NCBI GenBank assembly: GCA_016802295.1
Contig: JAESIW010000115.1
Coordinates: forward strand, 1,727,995-1,791,994
Direction: 5' to 3'
Source: Brachionus rotundiformis
Lineage: Eukaryota; Rotifera; Eurotatoria; Ploima; Brachionidae
Length of the DNA: 64,000 bases
Shown here piece by piece: positions 46,504 to 56,956 of this stretch. The position numbers and the translations under genes are program-made. The notes under the pieces are model-generated. The model did not search any database. It was given only the letters and a program-made list of their open reading frames with translations, and was not told where the DNA came from. How positions within the stretch are numbered: position 1 is the first letter of the stretch; each line of letters opens with the position of its first letter.

Positions 46504-46657
46504 TCTTATTAGTGGTACTTTTGGAAATTGTTAGAGTGATGTATGCTTATGGTATTATAATTTTTATTAAAATTAAAAAATACTATAAAATTATTAATTT
46601 TAATAATAAAAAAGGATGCAAACGATTTTGCCAGGATTTACAGCAAATGATTAAATC
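46504..46657 (+). pseudogene. Duplicated SLC6 fragment, 153/154 identical
   Basis: This direct copy of 45378-45531 lies 1.1 kb downstream. It includes an intron, so it arose at the DNA level and not from mRNA. It has no start, helix context or continuation and cannot encode a transporter. The near identity means the duplication is recent, or the sequence has been homogenised since, or it is an assembly artefact. Confidence 0.9.
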
Positions 46658-46959
46658 TTATTAAGTAAAAAAACTGTTCGAGCTAAGGCTCCTTCAGTAA
46701 AAAAAAAATTAAACGGAAACAAAAATTATGAAAAGGTGGTTAGTTACATGGTTATATGATAATCAGGAAAGTATGGTATAAGTTTAAAGAAAGATATGAT
46801 TAAGCAAATATGAGGAAAAGAAATAAAAATGTATCAAGAACAGTTTTGGAAAAATTAAGTTGAGTGTGGAAGGAATTCATCAATAGTGAGGTATAGACCA
46901 CACAATGGAGTTTCAACCTTACATATTTCTCTAGAGTTAAATAATGACTTATACTCATT

Positions 46960-47170
46960 GATCAATCTTATCACTAGTGGAATTGAATTTTTAAGGCCAA
47001 ACTTGACATAGTTTTTTCATGCTGACACTACTTTTATGATAATTTTATTTTAATAATTGCTATTTTTACATAGAGTCCATGTCTATGTTCCCGTTCTAAT
47101 AGTTGCTCTAATTATTGAAAGTTTAGAATTGCATATCTCCTCCTTAATCTTATCAATACCCTAACCCGTC
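46960..47170 (+). pseudogene. Possible remnant of a MULE-type transposase
   Basis: Broken frames on the plus strand read FFHADTTFMI near 47014-47040 and RVHVYVPVLIVALI near 47073-47115. They resemble the FHADATYK and GYPVLIVGTTD blocks around the catalytic core of MULE-like transposases. Stops interrupt the frame (for example right before FFHAD). The resemblance is by eye and short. Confidence 0.4.
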
Positions 47171-47477
47171 TTATCTTGAACAGTTAAAATTCGTCATAAT
47201 TTTTGATAATATTAAGTATTTCTCAATAATCCTGTATAAAAATGAAAATAAAAGTTACGGGAATATTATTTCAGCACAATCAATTTCTGATTAGCACAAT
47301 GAAAAAAACATTAAACACAATTTGATTTCTTCTAAGCACAAAAAATTTTATTTAAAAAAAACACTTAACGCAAAAAAATTGTGTTTGAAAATAATTCTTA
47401 AAAGAAGCTTTTATTCAACACAAAAATATTTATAATAAAATAAATTTTTACTTTAATTTTTATGTAAATTTTGAAGC

Positions 47478-47741
47478 TTAAAGAAAAGATATTTTAAAAA
47501 AGTTAGTCTCTAGAAAACCGTTTTTCCGCATTTTTTGCTCTCCCTCTTTTAAGTTTATTGACAAATTGGTACTTTTTTTAAACAGTTCTTTTAATGCCAA
47601 TAAATGTGCACAATATCCTAATTTAGTGAAAAACTTGCAAGAACATTTCTTACTGTTTAAGATAACTTTATAACATTTTGAATAAATAATTGGTTTATCA
47701 TGGGTTAGGTAAACAATTTGTTTATTATTTCTTAAATTCAT
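47478..47741 (-). pseudogene. SWIM zinc-finger fragment, probably transposon-derived
   Basis: An 87-residue frame contains CYKVILNSKKCSCKFFTKLGYCAHLLALKEL. The Cys-x-Cys...Cys-x-His spacing is that of a SWIM zinc finger, most often found at the C-terminus of MULE transposases and in some MEKK-type proteins. There is no catalytic domain in frame around it. It lies on the strand opposite to the transposase-like words at 46960-47170, so either two fragments landed independently or one was inverted. A small host SWIM protein cannot be excluded. Confidence 0.55.
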
Positions 47742-47976
47742 TTCTAAATAAAAATATCTTGTTTAGATTAGAAAAAAATTGAAATTAATTTTTGTTAAAT
47801 TTCCCTCCATTTTTTGAAACTAATTTAAAAAATGGTTATTTTTTTGTGTTGAAAAAGTAGACCCAAAAGTTACCTTTATTTTGAAAGAATAAGAAAAAAT
47901 GATATATTTACAAACTGTATGTCTACAATCTCTTAAAATTTTTATTTCTTTATTACTTAATTACATACATATTAGC

Positions 47977-48786
47977 ATGACCGCATTGAATGAAGACGTT
48001 CCTACTCCAGATGGGAGCCAAAGTACTCCCAAAACAAATTCTCAATCCAAAGAGCAATTTGTTCAGTCTCAAAAAGAAAGAACTCTTTTTTGTATTAACA
48101 TAGATCAAAATTGTACAGAAGATATTTTATACGAGCTCTTTCTCCAGGTTATTCTTATATCTTTTTTATAATTATAGCCTATTGTCAAACTTTTGTTATA
48201 GGTTGGTCCAGTTGAGTATATTGTTCGAAAAACTGACCGAAATGGAAATATTATTGCATTAATTACTTATAAACATATTGAGTCTTGTGACTATGCTATT
48301 CGTCTTTTTAATGGGATAAAACTGTTTAATCAATCTCTAAAAGTTCAGCCGAGTCAGCCTGGCGGTCAACTTGGAGCCAAAAGTTCTAGTACGAATCTTG
48401 CATCAGCTCCAAATACTCCTAATAATCCGCCTGCTCAAAATAGATATAGCAGAAAGTCAATGGAAAGCATTCAGATGGGAAACGAAGTCCAAGCACGAAG
48501 TCTAATGGGTCTTATGTTCACGCAGCAATTTGATCAAAATATTCCGCAATTTAGTATACCACATACTTATAATAGATCCCATTCTATCGGTGATGCTGAT
48601 GCTGATTACAGAACTAGTAGACGAAACGAACGTCAATATGATCATCACCAACATGTTCCAAGATTTCAACGCAATGGTTCCCATCATAGCAGAGACTATT
48701 CGAATCAGGATCGAGATTTTAGAGAGCATAGACGATCTTTCAAAAGATCAAGATCAAGATCTCCACTCAGTAAAAGAAGAAGATAA
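47977..48786 (+). CDS. RBM7: RBM7-like RNA-binding protein (NEXT complex type), two exons
   Basis: RBM7 is the RNA-binding subunit of the nuclear exosome targeting complex in animals. Exon 1 (47977-48147) and exon 2 (48202-48786) join in phase 0 to give 251 residues. The single RRM covers ~residues 35-110: ERTLFCINIDQNCTEDILYELF, then VGPVEYIVRKTDRNGN, and YAIRLFNGIKLFNQSLKV, closely following RBM7 (RTLFVGNL, GPVIKV, MNLLNGIKLYGRPIKI). RNP1 is weak (NIIALITYKH). The C-terminus is rich in Ser, Arg, His and Asp and ends RSFKRSRSRSPLSKRRR, an SR-like tail that vertebrate RBM7 lacks. Met at 47977 (MTALNEDVPTP) is chosen over the upstream in-frame Met at 47899, because the residues between are AT-driven and hydrophobic. 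RBM11 is the main alternative. Confidence 0.82.
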
Positions 48787-50864
48787 AAATTCTCAAAGTG
48801 TAAATTGTTTATACTTTGTAAAATAATTTTTTCATTATCATTCTTTTTGAATTAATTCAAAAATTTTTGTTATTTGTTAATAAAAAATAATTTTTATTTT
48901 TTTGATTATATATTGTTTCAGATAATTGATTAATCATTTAATAAAAAAGAAATTTATTGCTAAGTTTTATAATATGATTCTTTTTCTATTTCTATAAGTC
49001 TTAATTTGTTCAATAACAAAAGTTCAATAATCTGAATCATTTTCAAACATTTAAAAAAGGTTACTAATTTAAATAACAAAACAAAATTAAATGATCAATT
49101 AAACATTGAGTAATAATTCATCGCAACAAATTTGAATTAACACCATTTTAACAAACCGTAGGAAAAAAACCTTCATGATAGTGAAAAACATTCTAAAAAA
49201 TATAATAAAGAATCAATTGATTCCTTTATTGATTTAGGAAACATTCAAAAAAAAATAGGAAAAATAAAAATATATAATAATATCAAAAGCAAAAAAGATG
49301 AAAATTAAAATTTGAGTCTAAAAAAAGTAAAACAAAATTAATAAAAAGATTTTTTAATAAGATCAATTTTAATAGAGAAATAAAAAAAATATCTATTTAA
49401 AATTTATTAAATATAACAATAATATATATTATTATTATTATTATAAGACTTTATATATATATTTTTTAAATTAATCTAATTAAGTTTTTTAATAATAATT
49501 AGGAAAATTTTCAATTTAAATTTTATATGTTCATATTTTGTGCATAGTTCGATTTTAGCAAAATATCAAAAGAGCTTTATAAATGGCTTCTCAGTATCTA
49601 ATCAACCAAGAAGTCATGTTATCAATAAAAATTTAATTTAGTAAGGCTTTTGTATTCAAAATTAATTTTTAATTTTTATTTTAAAAAGTACATCTCTTGG
49701 ACCAAAAGAATGAAAAATTGCTAAATTAAATGCAGGAGAAAAATTTAAAGATCATTCTTTTAATTTTTATAATTTTATAATCATACTAGACAAAAACAAG
49801 GAAAAAAAAACAGTCAAAAATGATTCTATTTAAAAAATATTATTATTGTTCTCCATTTTCTCTTATATTTATCCTTATTTTTTGTTTTATATATATTGTT
49901 TTTTTAATTAGAATTTTAAAAATAAAGAATGTCTTTAATGCTTTTAACACCAGTACCATTTTATCAATCAAATTTGTTTAAGGAAATCTATCAGTGATAT
50001 TTACACAATTACCTTATTCCCTTGCAAATAAGTGCCCCCCTAAGACCCCTTTTTTAAAAGCTAATCAAAAGCGGCTTAGTTTTATCCATGTAGCTTTTTT
50101 GTAAAGCATACTTATTAATATACTATATATTGTTAGGGTTTTTTAAATATTTTTTAATAAAATAATATGAAGCACAACCAATTCTCGTATACATATCTTT
50201 TAACATGGCTAACGAGTTTTGAATTTTCGTTCAGTACAGCCATATTAAATTTGTGAAAGTAATTTATATATATATATTTAGTATATTAATAAAAAAATAA
50301 ATTACATTAAAGTCAAGTCTAAAAAAACTTAAATAAAATATTGTGAGTGAATTTAATTGGTTATTAAATTAAAAATTTATTATATAATTAAAGGTTTTAA
50401 ATTTTTAATTAAGACAAAAAATTAAAATCAATTATCATATTTTTTTATTAATAGAATAAGATATATATAATTGTATAAAATCCAAAACTTTATGTACATA
50501 TTTGCCATAAAATAGATAAAAAATTAAAAAAAAACAATTGTACAAAATCACCCTTATATCCCTGAGTCGATCCAAGGACTAAACAAAGAAACTCGTAACA
50601 AATATTTGAAAAGAAACAAAAAAATAACATATCAAAAATTAAATTATTTTCATTTGAAGAAATTTATTAACATTTGAATAATTTAAGTCTTGCCTATATA
50701 AATAAACCATGAGCCGAACCATGTACTGTGCTTTAGGCTTCTTGACTCAAATAAATACAAATTTTGCTATCATTTTTGTTTTTTATTGAATAAAAGTCAT
50801 CACAGAAAATATAATTAAAATTTAATTAAAGTAAAACAAAACAAGAGGACTTTTTTATTTTTTT
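48787..50864. other. AT-rich intergenic stretch between convergent RBM7 and CCNK
   Basis: 2 kb with no coding frame. It contains A/T homopolymers, an (ATT)n run near 49425-49445 and short (TA)n runs. The 3' UTRs of both flanking genes should lie at its ends. Confidence 0.55.
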
Positions 50865-52563
50865 TTATACCGGTCTATCAGTTATGTTAACAGTCTTGAG
50901 TGCACTTGATCTCACTTGGGAATTTGATGGGTTATTTGAACTTGACGAAGATAAATACGTCGAATTGTACATTTTATTAGTTATATTTACATGAGATTGA
51001 TCTTTTGGTCCATTATGGTGCACGTGATGGTACGGATGATTCAAGATGTCTACTTGAGCGCCAGTGGCTACGCTAAACTGGTGAACATTGTACGGTTTTG
51101 TCGCTTGCTGTGCAGAATATGGATACTGCGGTGGCATGACAGGCATGGATGGATTACCAGGGGGTGGGTAATATGCATAATTTGGATAAGGTGGCTGACC
51201 AGTCGGTGGTGGTGGCGGGGGCGGATGAGAATAGGAATGAAATTGCTGGTATTCTTGGTAGTGGGCCTGGTTCATTTGATATGGCGGGTACTGTTGGTTC
51301 GACTCGCTCACAGTTTTCATCAATTTAGCTGAGGTCGGACTGGCAGGCTCACTGTAGCCCACAGAGGGCAGAGTTGGAGTTAATGACGAGTCTGGTGGAG
51401 ACTTCTTAAAATCAGTGCTATTAATTTATCTACAAGTTGCTCGATCCGATCCGGTTTAAGAAAAGAAACAAAAACAAAAATTTTTATTAAAACAAAAAAT
51501 GTTGCCAGACCGGACCATTTATTTATGGCAAAATTACTCTCTTATTGGCCTGACTAGGCTGACTAGTGCTCACAGATGCTCCATTCTGGCCAACACTTGG
51601 CTTAGTTGGCGACGTCGAACCTGGTTGCTTCACATACAAGTCAAGCAGCTGATGACAAATGTCTTGGGAAAAAAAGTAAGAAAAAAAGAGCCCAAGTGAT
51701 ATTTATGGCTACACACCTTCAAGTATATCAATGTCAAGTCCTTCTACAAATTGGTCCCACCAATTTTGTTTACCACCACCCTCTTTTTTATTAACCCAGT
51801 CGGTTATCTCAAATTTGGACAACTTGCTTGCCAAATACATGAGCGCTATGGCAACTATTTCCGGCTCCCATTGCAGACACAGCGTAGTACTGTAGCTATC
51901 GTTTATAAAGCCCCATGTCATCTGAACTAATGAGTGTATTTGCTCTTGGTTGCCTCTGAGCGTTTTGGCATACTTGACCAAATAGCCGTACGGATGATCC
52001 ACTTGTAGATCAAATTTAATGGTTTGTAACAAAATTTTTTCATAAGTCATCAAGTCTCTGATTGTTTCTTCATTGAATGATTCAGCATGCTTTTTGAGGT
52101 ATTGTCTTTCTGGCATCGGCTTGGACTCCTGGTTGGCCAAACTTTCAAGATACAATTTGGCCGCGCGAACTATGTCTTTGCACTTTTTGGGCGTTTCTTC
52201 TACTTTGCCAGCCAAGAAAAGACAACATGCTGCCATCAACTGGATTCAAATGATCAATTATTAAATTGCACTTAAAATAGGCTTGTTTACTTACATATCT
52301 TGGAAACTCATTAAAAGAGTGGAACATGTAGAACCTATGGAAAAAGACGACTCCGGTGGCCATGGTATCGTACCGTCTAAACGAATAATTGAATGATTTG
52401 AAAATTAGCACTGCTAGATAACTTACAGTCCCATGGTATTGCCGCAGTCGACCAGAAATCGAGCACCTTCTCGTCTGTACCTGGCCTCTCGGTCGTGCTC
52501 AATGCCATCTCGTTGCGAAGGCGTGTTTGCTAATTCGGCCTTGCTAAAATACCAAAAAGGCAT
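50865..52563 (-). CDS. CCNK: Cyclin K, partner of CDK12/CDK13
   Basis: Cyclin K activates CDK12/13, which phosphorylate the RNA polymerase II tail during elongation. The start MPFWYFSKAELANTPSQRDGI at 52563 matches CWYWDKKDLAHTPSQ of vertebrate cyclin K and is preceded by an in-frame stop. The cyclin boxes follow: EARYRREGARFLVDCG, FFHRFYMFHSFNEFPRY, MAACCLFLAGKVEETPKKCKD, EKILLQTIKFDLQVDHPY and LCLQWEPEIVAIALMYLASKL, then NWWDQFVEGLDIDILEG-ICHQLLDLY. The C-terminal exon (50865-51362) is Pro/Tyr-rich (SYSHPPPPPPPTGQPPYPNY) and ends SSALKTVNITDRPV. About five exons are needed. Between the two cyclin boxes there is an extra loop of some 15 residues (ESKPMPERQYLKKHAESFNE), and the Pro-rich tail is shorter than in vertebrates. 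Confidence 0.95.
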
Positions 52564-55512
52564 TCTTGGGTCTGAGTTTGGGATGTTCAAGGGTTTAAGC
52601 TGGCTTTTTTTCTATTTTATTTTCTAGATATTGTTAAAGTATTTGGTCTTTTTTTTTTTGCTGAACATAAAATTTTAATTTAGCAACAACAATGGAAAAA
52701 TAATTTTAAGACGTATATGTTTTATATACAATCCTTAGTGAGCACCATATTTGTCTTAATGTTAATTAAAATTTATTATTTTTTATCTTATTTAATAAAA
52801 CGTTTAAACAGAATTTATTAAATTAGACAAATTTTTATCAAAAAGTATGAAATTAGTTGTACCAATTAACTTGTATGTCATAATATAAAATATATTTTAT
52901 TATTTTATTTTATTTCAAAGTTTTAAAATATTTAACTCTAGAGCATAAATTATTATTCATTTGATTTTTATTTTAAGTGAAAAATGGTGACTTATTTTAA
53001 TTTGCAAAATTAATTTAATTATTGAACAATTATTAAACAGGTGTATAATTTTGTTTTACCTAAGAAAATATAATTTTTCTCAAAATAAGTTTATATATTC
53101 GGATTTTAATAAAATAATTAAATAATTACATAATTAAATAAAATGAAAAATAAAGAAAAAAATAACCGAGGTAATGAGGCCTAAGGGATTTCTTGGCAAT
53201 ATAGGCAAAAACAATTGTTAGGTTAAAGTTTTATTGACTTTTTGACTTGTTTTTTTAAGTTTAAATATCAAACAAGATTGTGAATTGCTAAAATGTAATT
53301 AATTAATTAATTAAAGTAGAATTTAAATGCTTAGCTTTTATTTAGCTTCAATAATTTGTAAAAAATTTGACTTTTTTATTTATTTGTATATTTGAAAATA
53401 ATTTAGGAATAATTTTTCAGGCCATTTAAAAATTATCTCCTTATTAACTAAAGGTGGCTGAAAGAATGGACTGGCTGAGTCTCCATCCCAACCTACCAAG
53501 GCTTGGCCTGAATTTTTTTTAAATAAATAAAATGAATTAACAAAAAAGAGTCTTTAATTAAATTAGTTAATTAACATTTAGGCAAAAAGTATTTTGTTGA
53601 TTAGAACGATTTAAACGACTTTTCTCTCGAGTTAGGTAAATTTTTATTTCCCAAAAATGAGACCATAACTTACTAATCAAGTAATTATTTTAAATTAGCC
53701 TGTCGTTTTTAAATTTAATTAACCCTATCAATAATATTTTATTTAAAAAATTAAATTAAAATAAATAAAATTATTATATATTGTGTCGATAAGAAAAAAA
53801 AATATATTACAAAATTTAAATAAAAATTTCTAGAGAGAAATGAAAAAAAAAAAATTTTTGAATTGATTGATAACCAATTTCAACTAGGCTAATATTTTTC
53901 TTAATACAATTATTAATTTTTGTCAAAAGAAAACAACTATTATTTATTAATAATATTTATTAGTTTAAAAAAAATTATTTACTCAAACATTGAATAACAT
54001 GTTTCCAATGTACCAAAATTAAAAATTAAAAAGTACTTAATTCATAAGCCACTGTTTTGATATTTTGAAATGATTGTCGGACAATCAAAAGAATTAGATA
54101 ATATCAAATATTAGTATGTCTATTTGATTCGTTCATCTAAAATATACACAGTTTGTTTGCATAATAGATAATCGAAATTAGCGGGAAATGAACATATATT
54201 ATCTAAAGTGTTAAAAAAGGCTATTGCTTTTAAGATATTTACTGAAGATGACCACCTAGATAAAAAAAATTCACATAATAATCGCCTTAATACAATCTGA
54301 AAACAAAAATCTCTAATAACATTGTTTGCTAAAGGTATGTTTGTTAGCTTAAGAAAAAAATAACATTAGATAAGACAACGTTCTAAAATAAAACCTGTTA
54401 ATTTATTTTCTATAAATTCAAAATATTTTGAAAAGTAAAATATTTAAAAAAGTGTTCTTTTTGGCAAATAAAACACTAAATTTATCTTAACAAGTTTGTT
54501 TATCTTAAAAATGTATCGCTTTCGCCTAATACTGGTCGATATAAAGTGTATTTAAATAAAATTCCTTTAATTTAATGTGGTGGATTTTTTAGTTTATTTA
54601 TTAATAAATTTCAAGACTTTTTATAAACAATTCTTGAATGAAAAATGAATAAACAATGATAATATAGATAATATTTAATTTAAAATAATAATTTTTTAAG
54701 ATGAAGTGATTGAGTTGTAGAAAATTTTAACACATAAAATAGCTCAATGGTAACAAAAAAGTTGTACCAAAAGTATGCATGATATTTATCACAATTATTT
54801 TTTAAGGATCGTGAATCAATTTAAGATTCTCAATTTAAAAATTAAATTTATTATTAATTTTCTATAAATTTTATTAACAAATAAAGAAAACGGGAATAAA
54901 ATTGTTAAAAAAATATTTCGATCCAAAATATTGACAGTTTAGTTGTTTATTGACATTGTAGTTGATTTATATCAAATATTCGTCAAATTAGAATATTTTT
55001 TTGGATACTCTTTGGATCTTTTTTATTAATAAATTCAAATTCGAAGAAAAAAAAAGAATATTTACAGGTGAAATGCGGTAAAACTAAAACGAAACGTGAG
55101 TATTTGTTAATTACAGATTAGATGTTTACATTAATAGACAGTCATGAATGAATATGACATAAATTTTGAAAGCTTATATTGACACTGAAGGCTTAGGTTG
55201 ACAGATTAGCAGTTTGAGTAATGTACTCTTCTTTGATGATCAAAAAAAGATCAATATACCATCGGATTTTAATATTTACAACTATTTACATATTAGAAAT
55301 ATTCAAGTCTATTTAAAGAGCATTATAGACCAGATAAAAAAATATTTTTTCCCGTAAAATTTGACTGTAAAATATTTTATAAATTGTTTTAACACCTTTA
55401 TGTTGACAAATTGAGTTAGCTAATCCTAGCCATGCATATTTTCAATTTAACTCGTTTAGTTCCACAACACTGTTTCAAATTAGTTTTACACTAATTTTAG
55501 CTAATTAAAAAA
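52564..55512. other. AT-rich intergenic stretch between divergent CCNK and SH2 genes
   Basis: 2.9 kb without a supportable coding frame. Two small patches are less AT-rich: ~53160-53220 and ~53445-53510, the latter around GGACTGGCTGAGTCTCC. Near 55070-55100 a sequence reads TTTACAG|GTGAAATG...AAAC|GTGAGT and could be a 5' untranslated exon of the SH2 gene; this is speculative. Confidence 0.45.
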
Positions 55513-56163
55513 ATGCTATATTTTAATCAAATTATTCTTAGATTTAACCCAATCAGGCTTACAAGTATAAATACTTATTCCAAACTTCCGGATTACATTC
55601 AAATATCATTACCAATTCAAACCAAAATGAAACAATCATTCATCCAAAAATTAAGATCTAAACTTAAATCTGATGATGCTCCAGTGGAAACATTGCCAGT
55701 GTGGTACGTAGACAATATGACCCGCGACCAAGCTGAACAATCACTTTTCCATAAAGAAATTGGTTTATTTCTAGTTCGCCGTAGTGAATCAAAATCAGGT
55801 TGCTATGTATTGTCAGTCAAAGTTCCCAAATACATTAACTCGAACCAGGTTTCTCACTATTTGATTGTTAAGACCAAGAAAGGATTTTGCTTACGCGGCT
55901 CAATGCACAAAGAATTTCAAGATATCAAATCCTTGGTAACTCATTGTTCATTTATGAGAGATTTAATACCAATATGCTTAAATTTGGACTATTACAATGA
56001 TAATAAGCGAAAATTTAATGAATTTATTTATTACTTCAATAGTACCACATCACTTGACTCAATATCTAGCTCTCAATCAGATTTTTCCGATTTAAATGAA
56101 CTAGACGTACCACCATCAAATTCTACATCCAAGTCCAGTGGTTGCTTTGATGAAAGTTTTTAA
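55513..56163 (+). CDS. Tensin-type SH2 domain protein, single exon
   Basis: This would be a phosphotyrosine-binding adaptor. One SH2 domain occupies ~residues 62-155: VWYVDNMTRDQAEQSL, then GLFLVRRSESKSGCYVLSVK (the FLVR Arg is present), HYLIVKTKKGFCLRG, and a C-terminal LVTHCSFMRDLIPICLNL. Tensin SH2 domains carry an FWYKPNISRDQA-type start and a SLVSQHSISPISLPC-type end, which is the closest family I can name. There is no C1, PTP or PTB domain around it, so this is a short adaptor (216 aa, or 178 aa if Met at 55627, MKQSFIQKLRSKLKSD, is used). The first 38 residues look AT-driven, so the later Met is plausible. The tail is Ser-rich with an acidic patch (SQSDFSDLNELDVPPSN). Confidence 0.8.
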   Translation: MLYFNQIILRFNPIRLTSINTYSKLPDYIQISLPIQTKMKQSFIQKLRSKLKSDDAPVETLPVWYVDNMTRDQAEQSLFHKEIGLFLVRRSESKSGCYVLSVKVPKYINSNQVSHYLIVKTKKGFCLRGSMHKEFQDIKSLVTHCSFMRDLIPICLNLDYYNDNKRKFNEFIYYFNSTTSLDSISSSQSDFSDLNELDVPPSNSTSKSSGCFDESF

Positions 56164-56956
56164 TTAAATTTCAAATTTATTGTTTTTATTGTTAAAATAC
56201 TTTTTAAATTTAACTCCATTTTATTTATTTTAATAAATTTCATATTAATTTAAATTTATCGTTTATTTAATTTTTATTTTCAAATAAAATTTATGATTTA
56301 ACTTAATTAAATCTCTTATGAAAGAAATTTATATTATTAACATTTATTTTGAGAAATGTTGACTTATTTTTTTATATATTTAAATATTTTAATATATTTT
56401 TTTAGTCCCACAGAATGGATCTTAGTTCTTCTTTTCAGTCTGGCGTTTGAAGCCTTTTTTACAAAGTAGTACATTTAACTGGGAAAAACTAATTAATCAG
56501 TATTATAATATCCAAAAGTTGGAAAATAAATAACTATGTATAAATTAGTTAACTAATTTTCCAATTTTTTATTTAATAATCAAATAATAATAATTTTGTA
56601 ATAGAATAATAGATTCTATTATTATCTAATTAGTGCAAAAAAAAAAGATTTAAAATGGTTTTATATTATTTTAAACTTAATATATTTAAATTAAAATATT
56701 TTTTTTCATTTTGAATAATAGTTTCTAATCTTTTTTATATAGAATATCATTAATTTAGCTATTTATAAACAAAATGAATACATTTTCAATACAAATTAAG
56801 CTTATTATAGCTTTCGACACTTGGTTTCCATAGTTACAAATATAAAAAGCCTAACACAAATAACGTATAGTTACTATGTATGGAAAAATAATTTTTGAAT
56901 TTAAAAAATCGAAAAATTAAAGATTATTCTAAAAAAGATAAAACAAATAGATAATA
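56164..56956. other. Intergenic stretch upstream of the dynein gene
   Basis: 0.8 kb of AT-rich sequence between the SH2 stop and the dynein start. It should hold the dynein promoter; nothing specific is recognisable. Confidence 0.5.
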
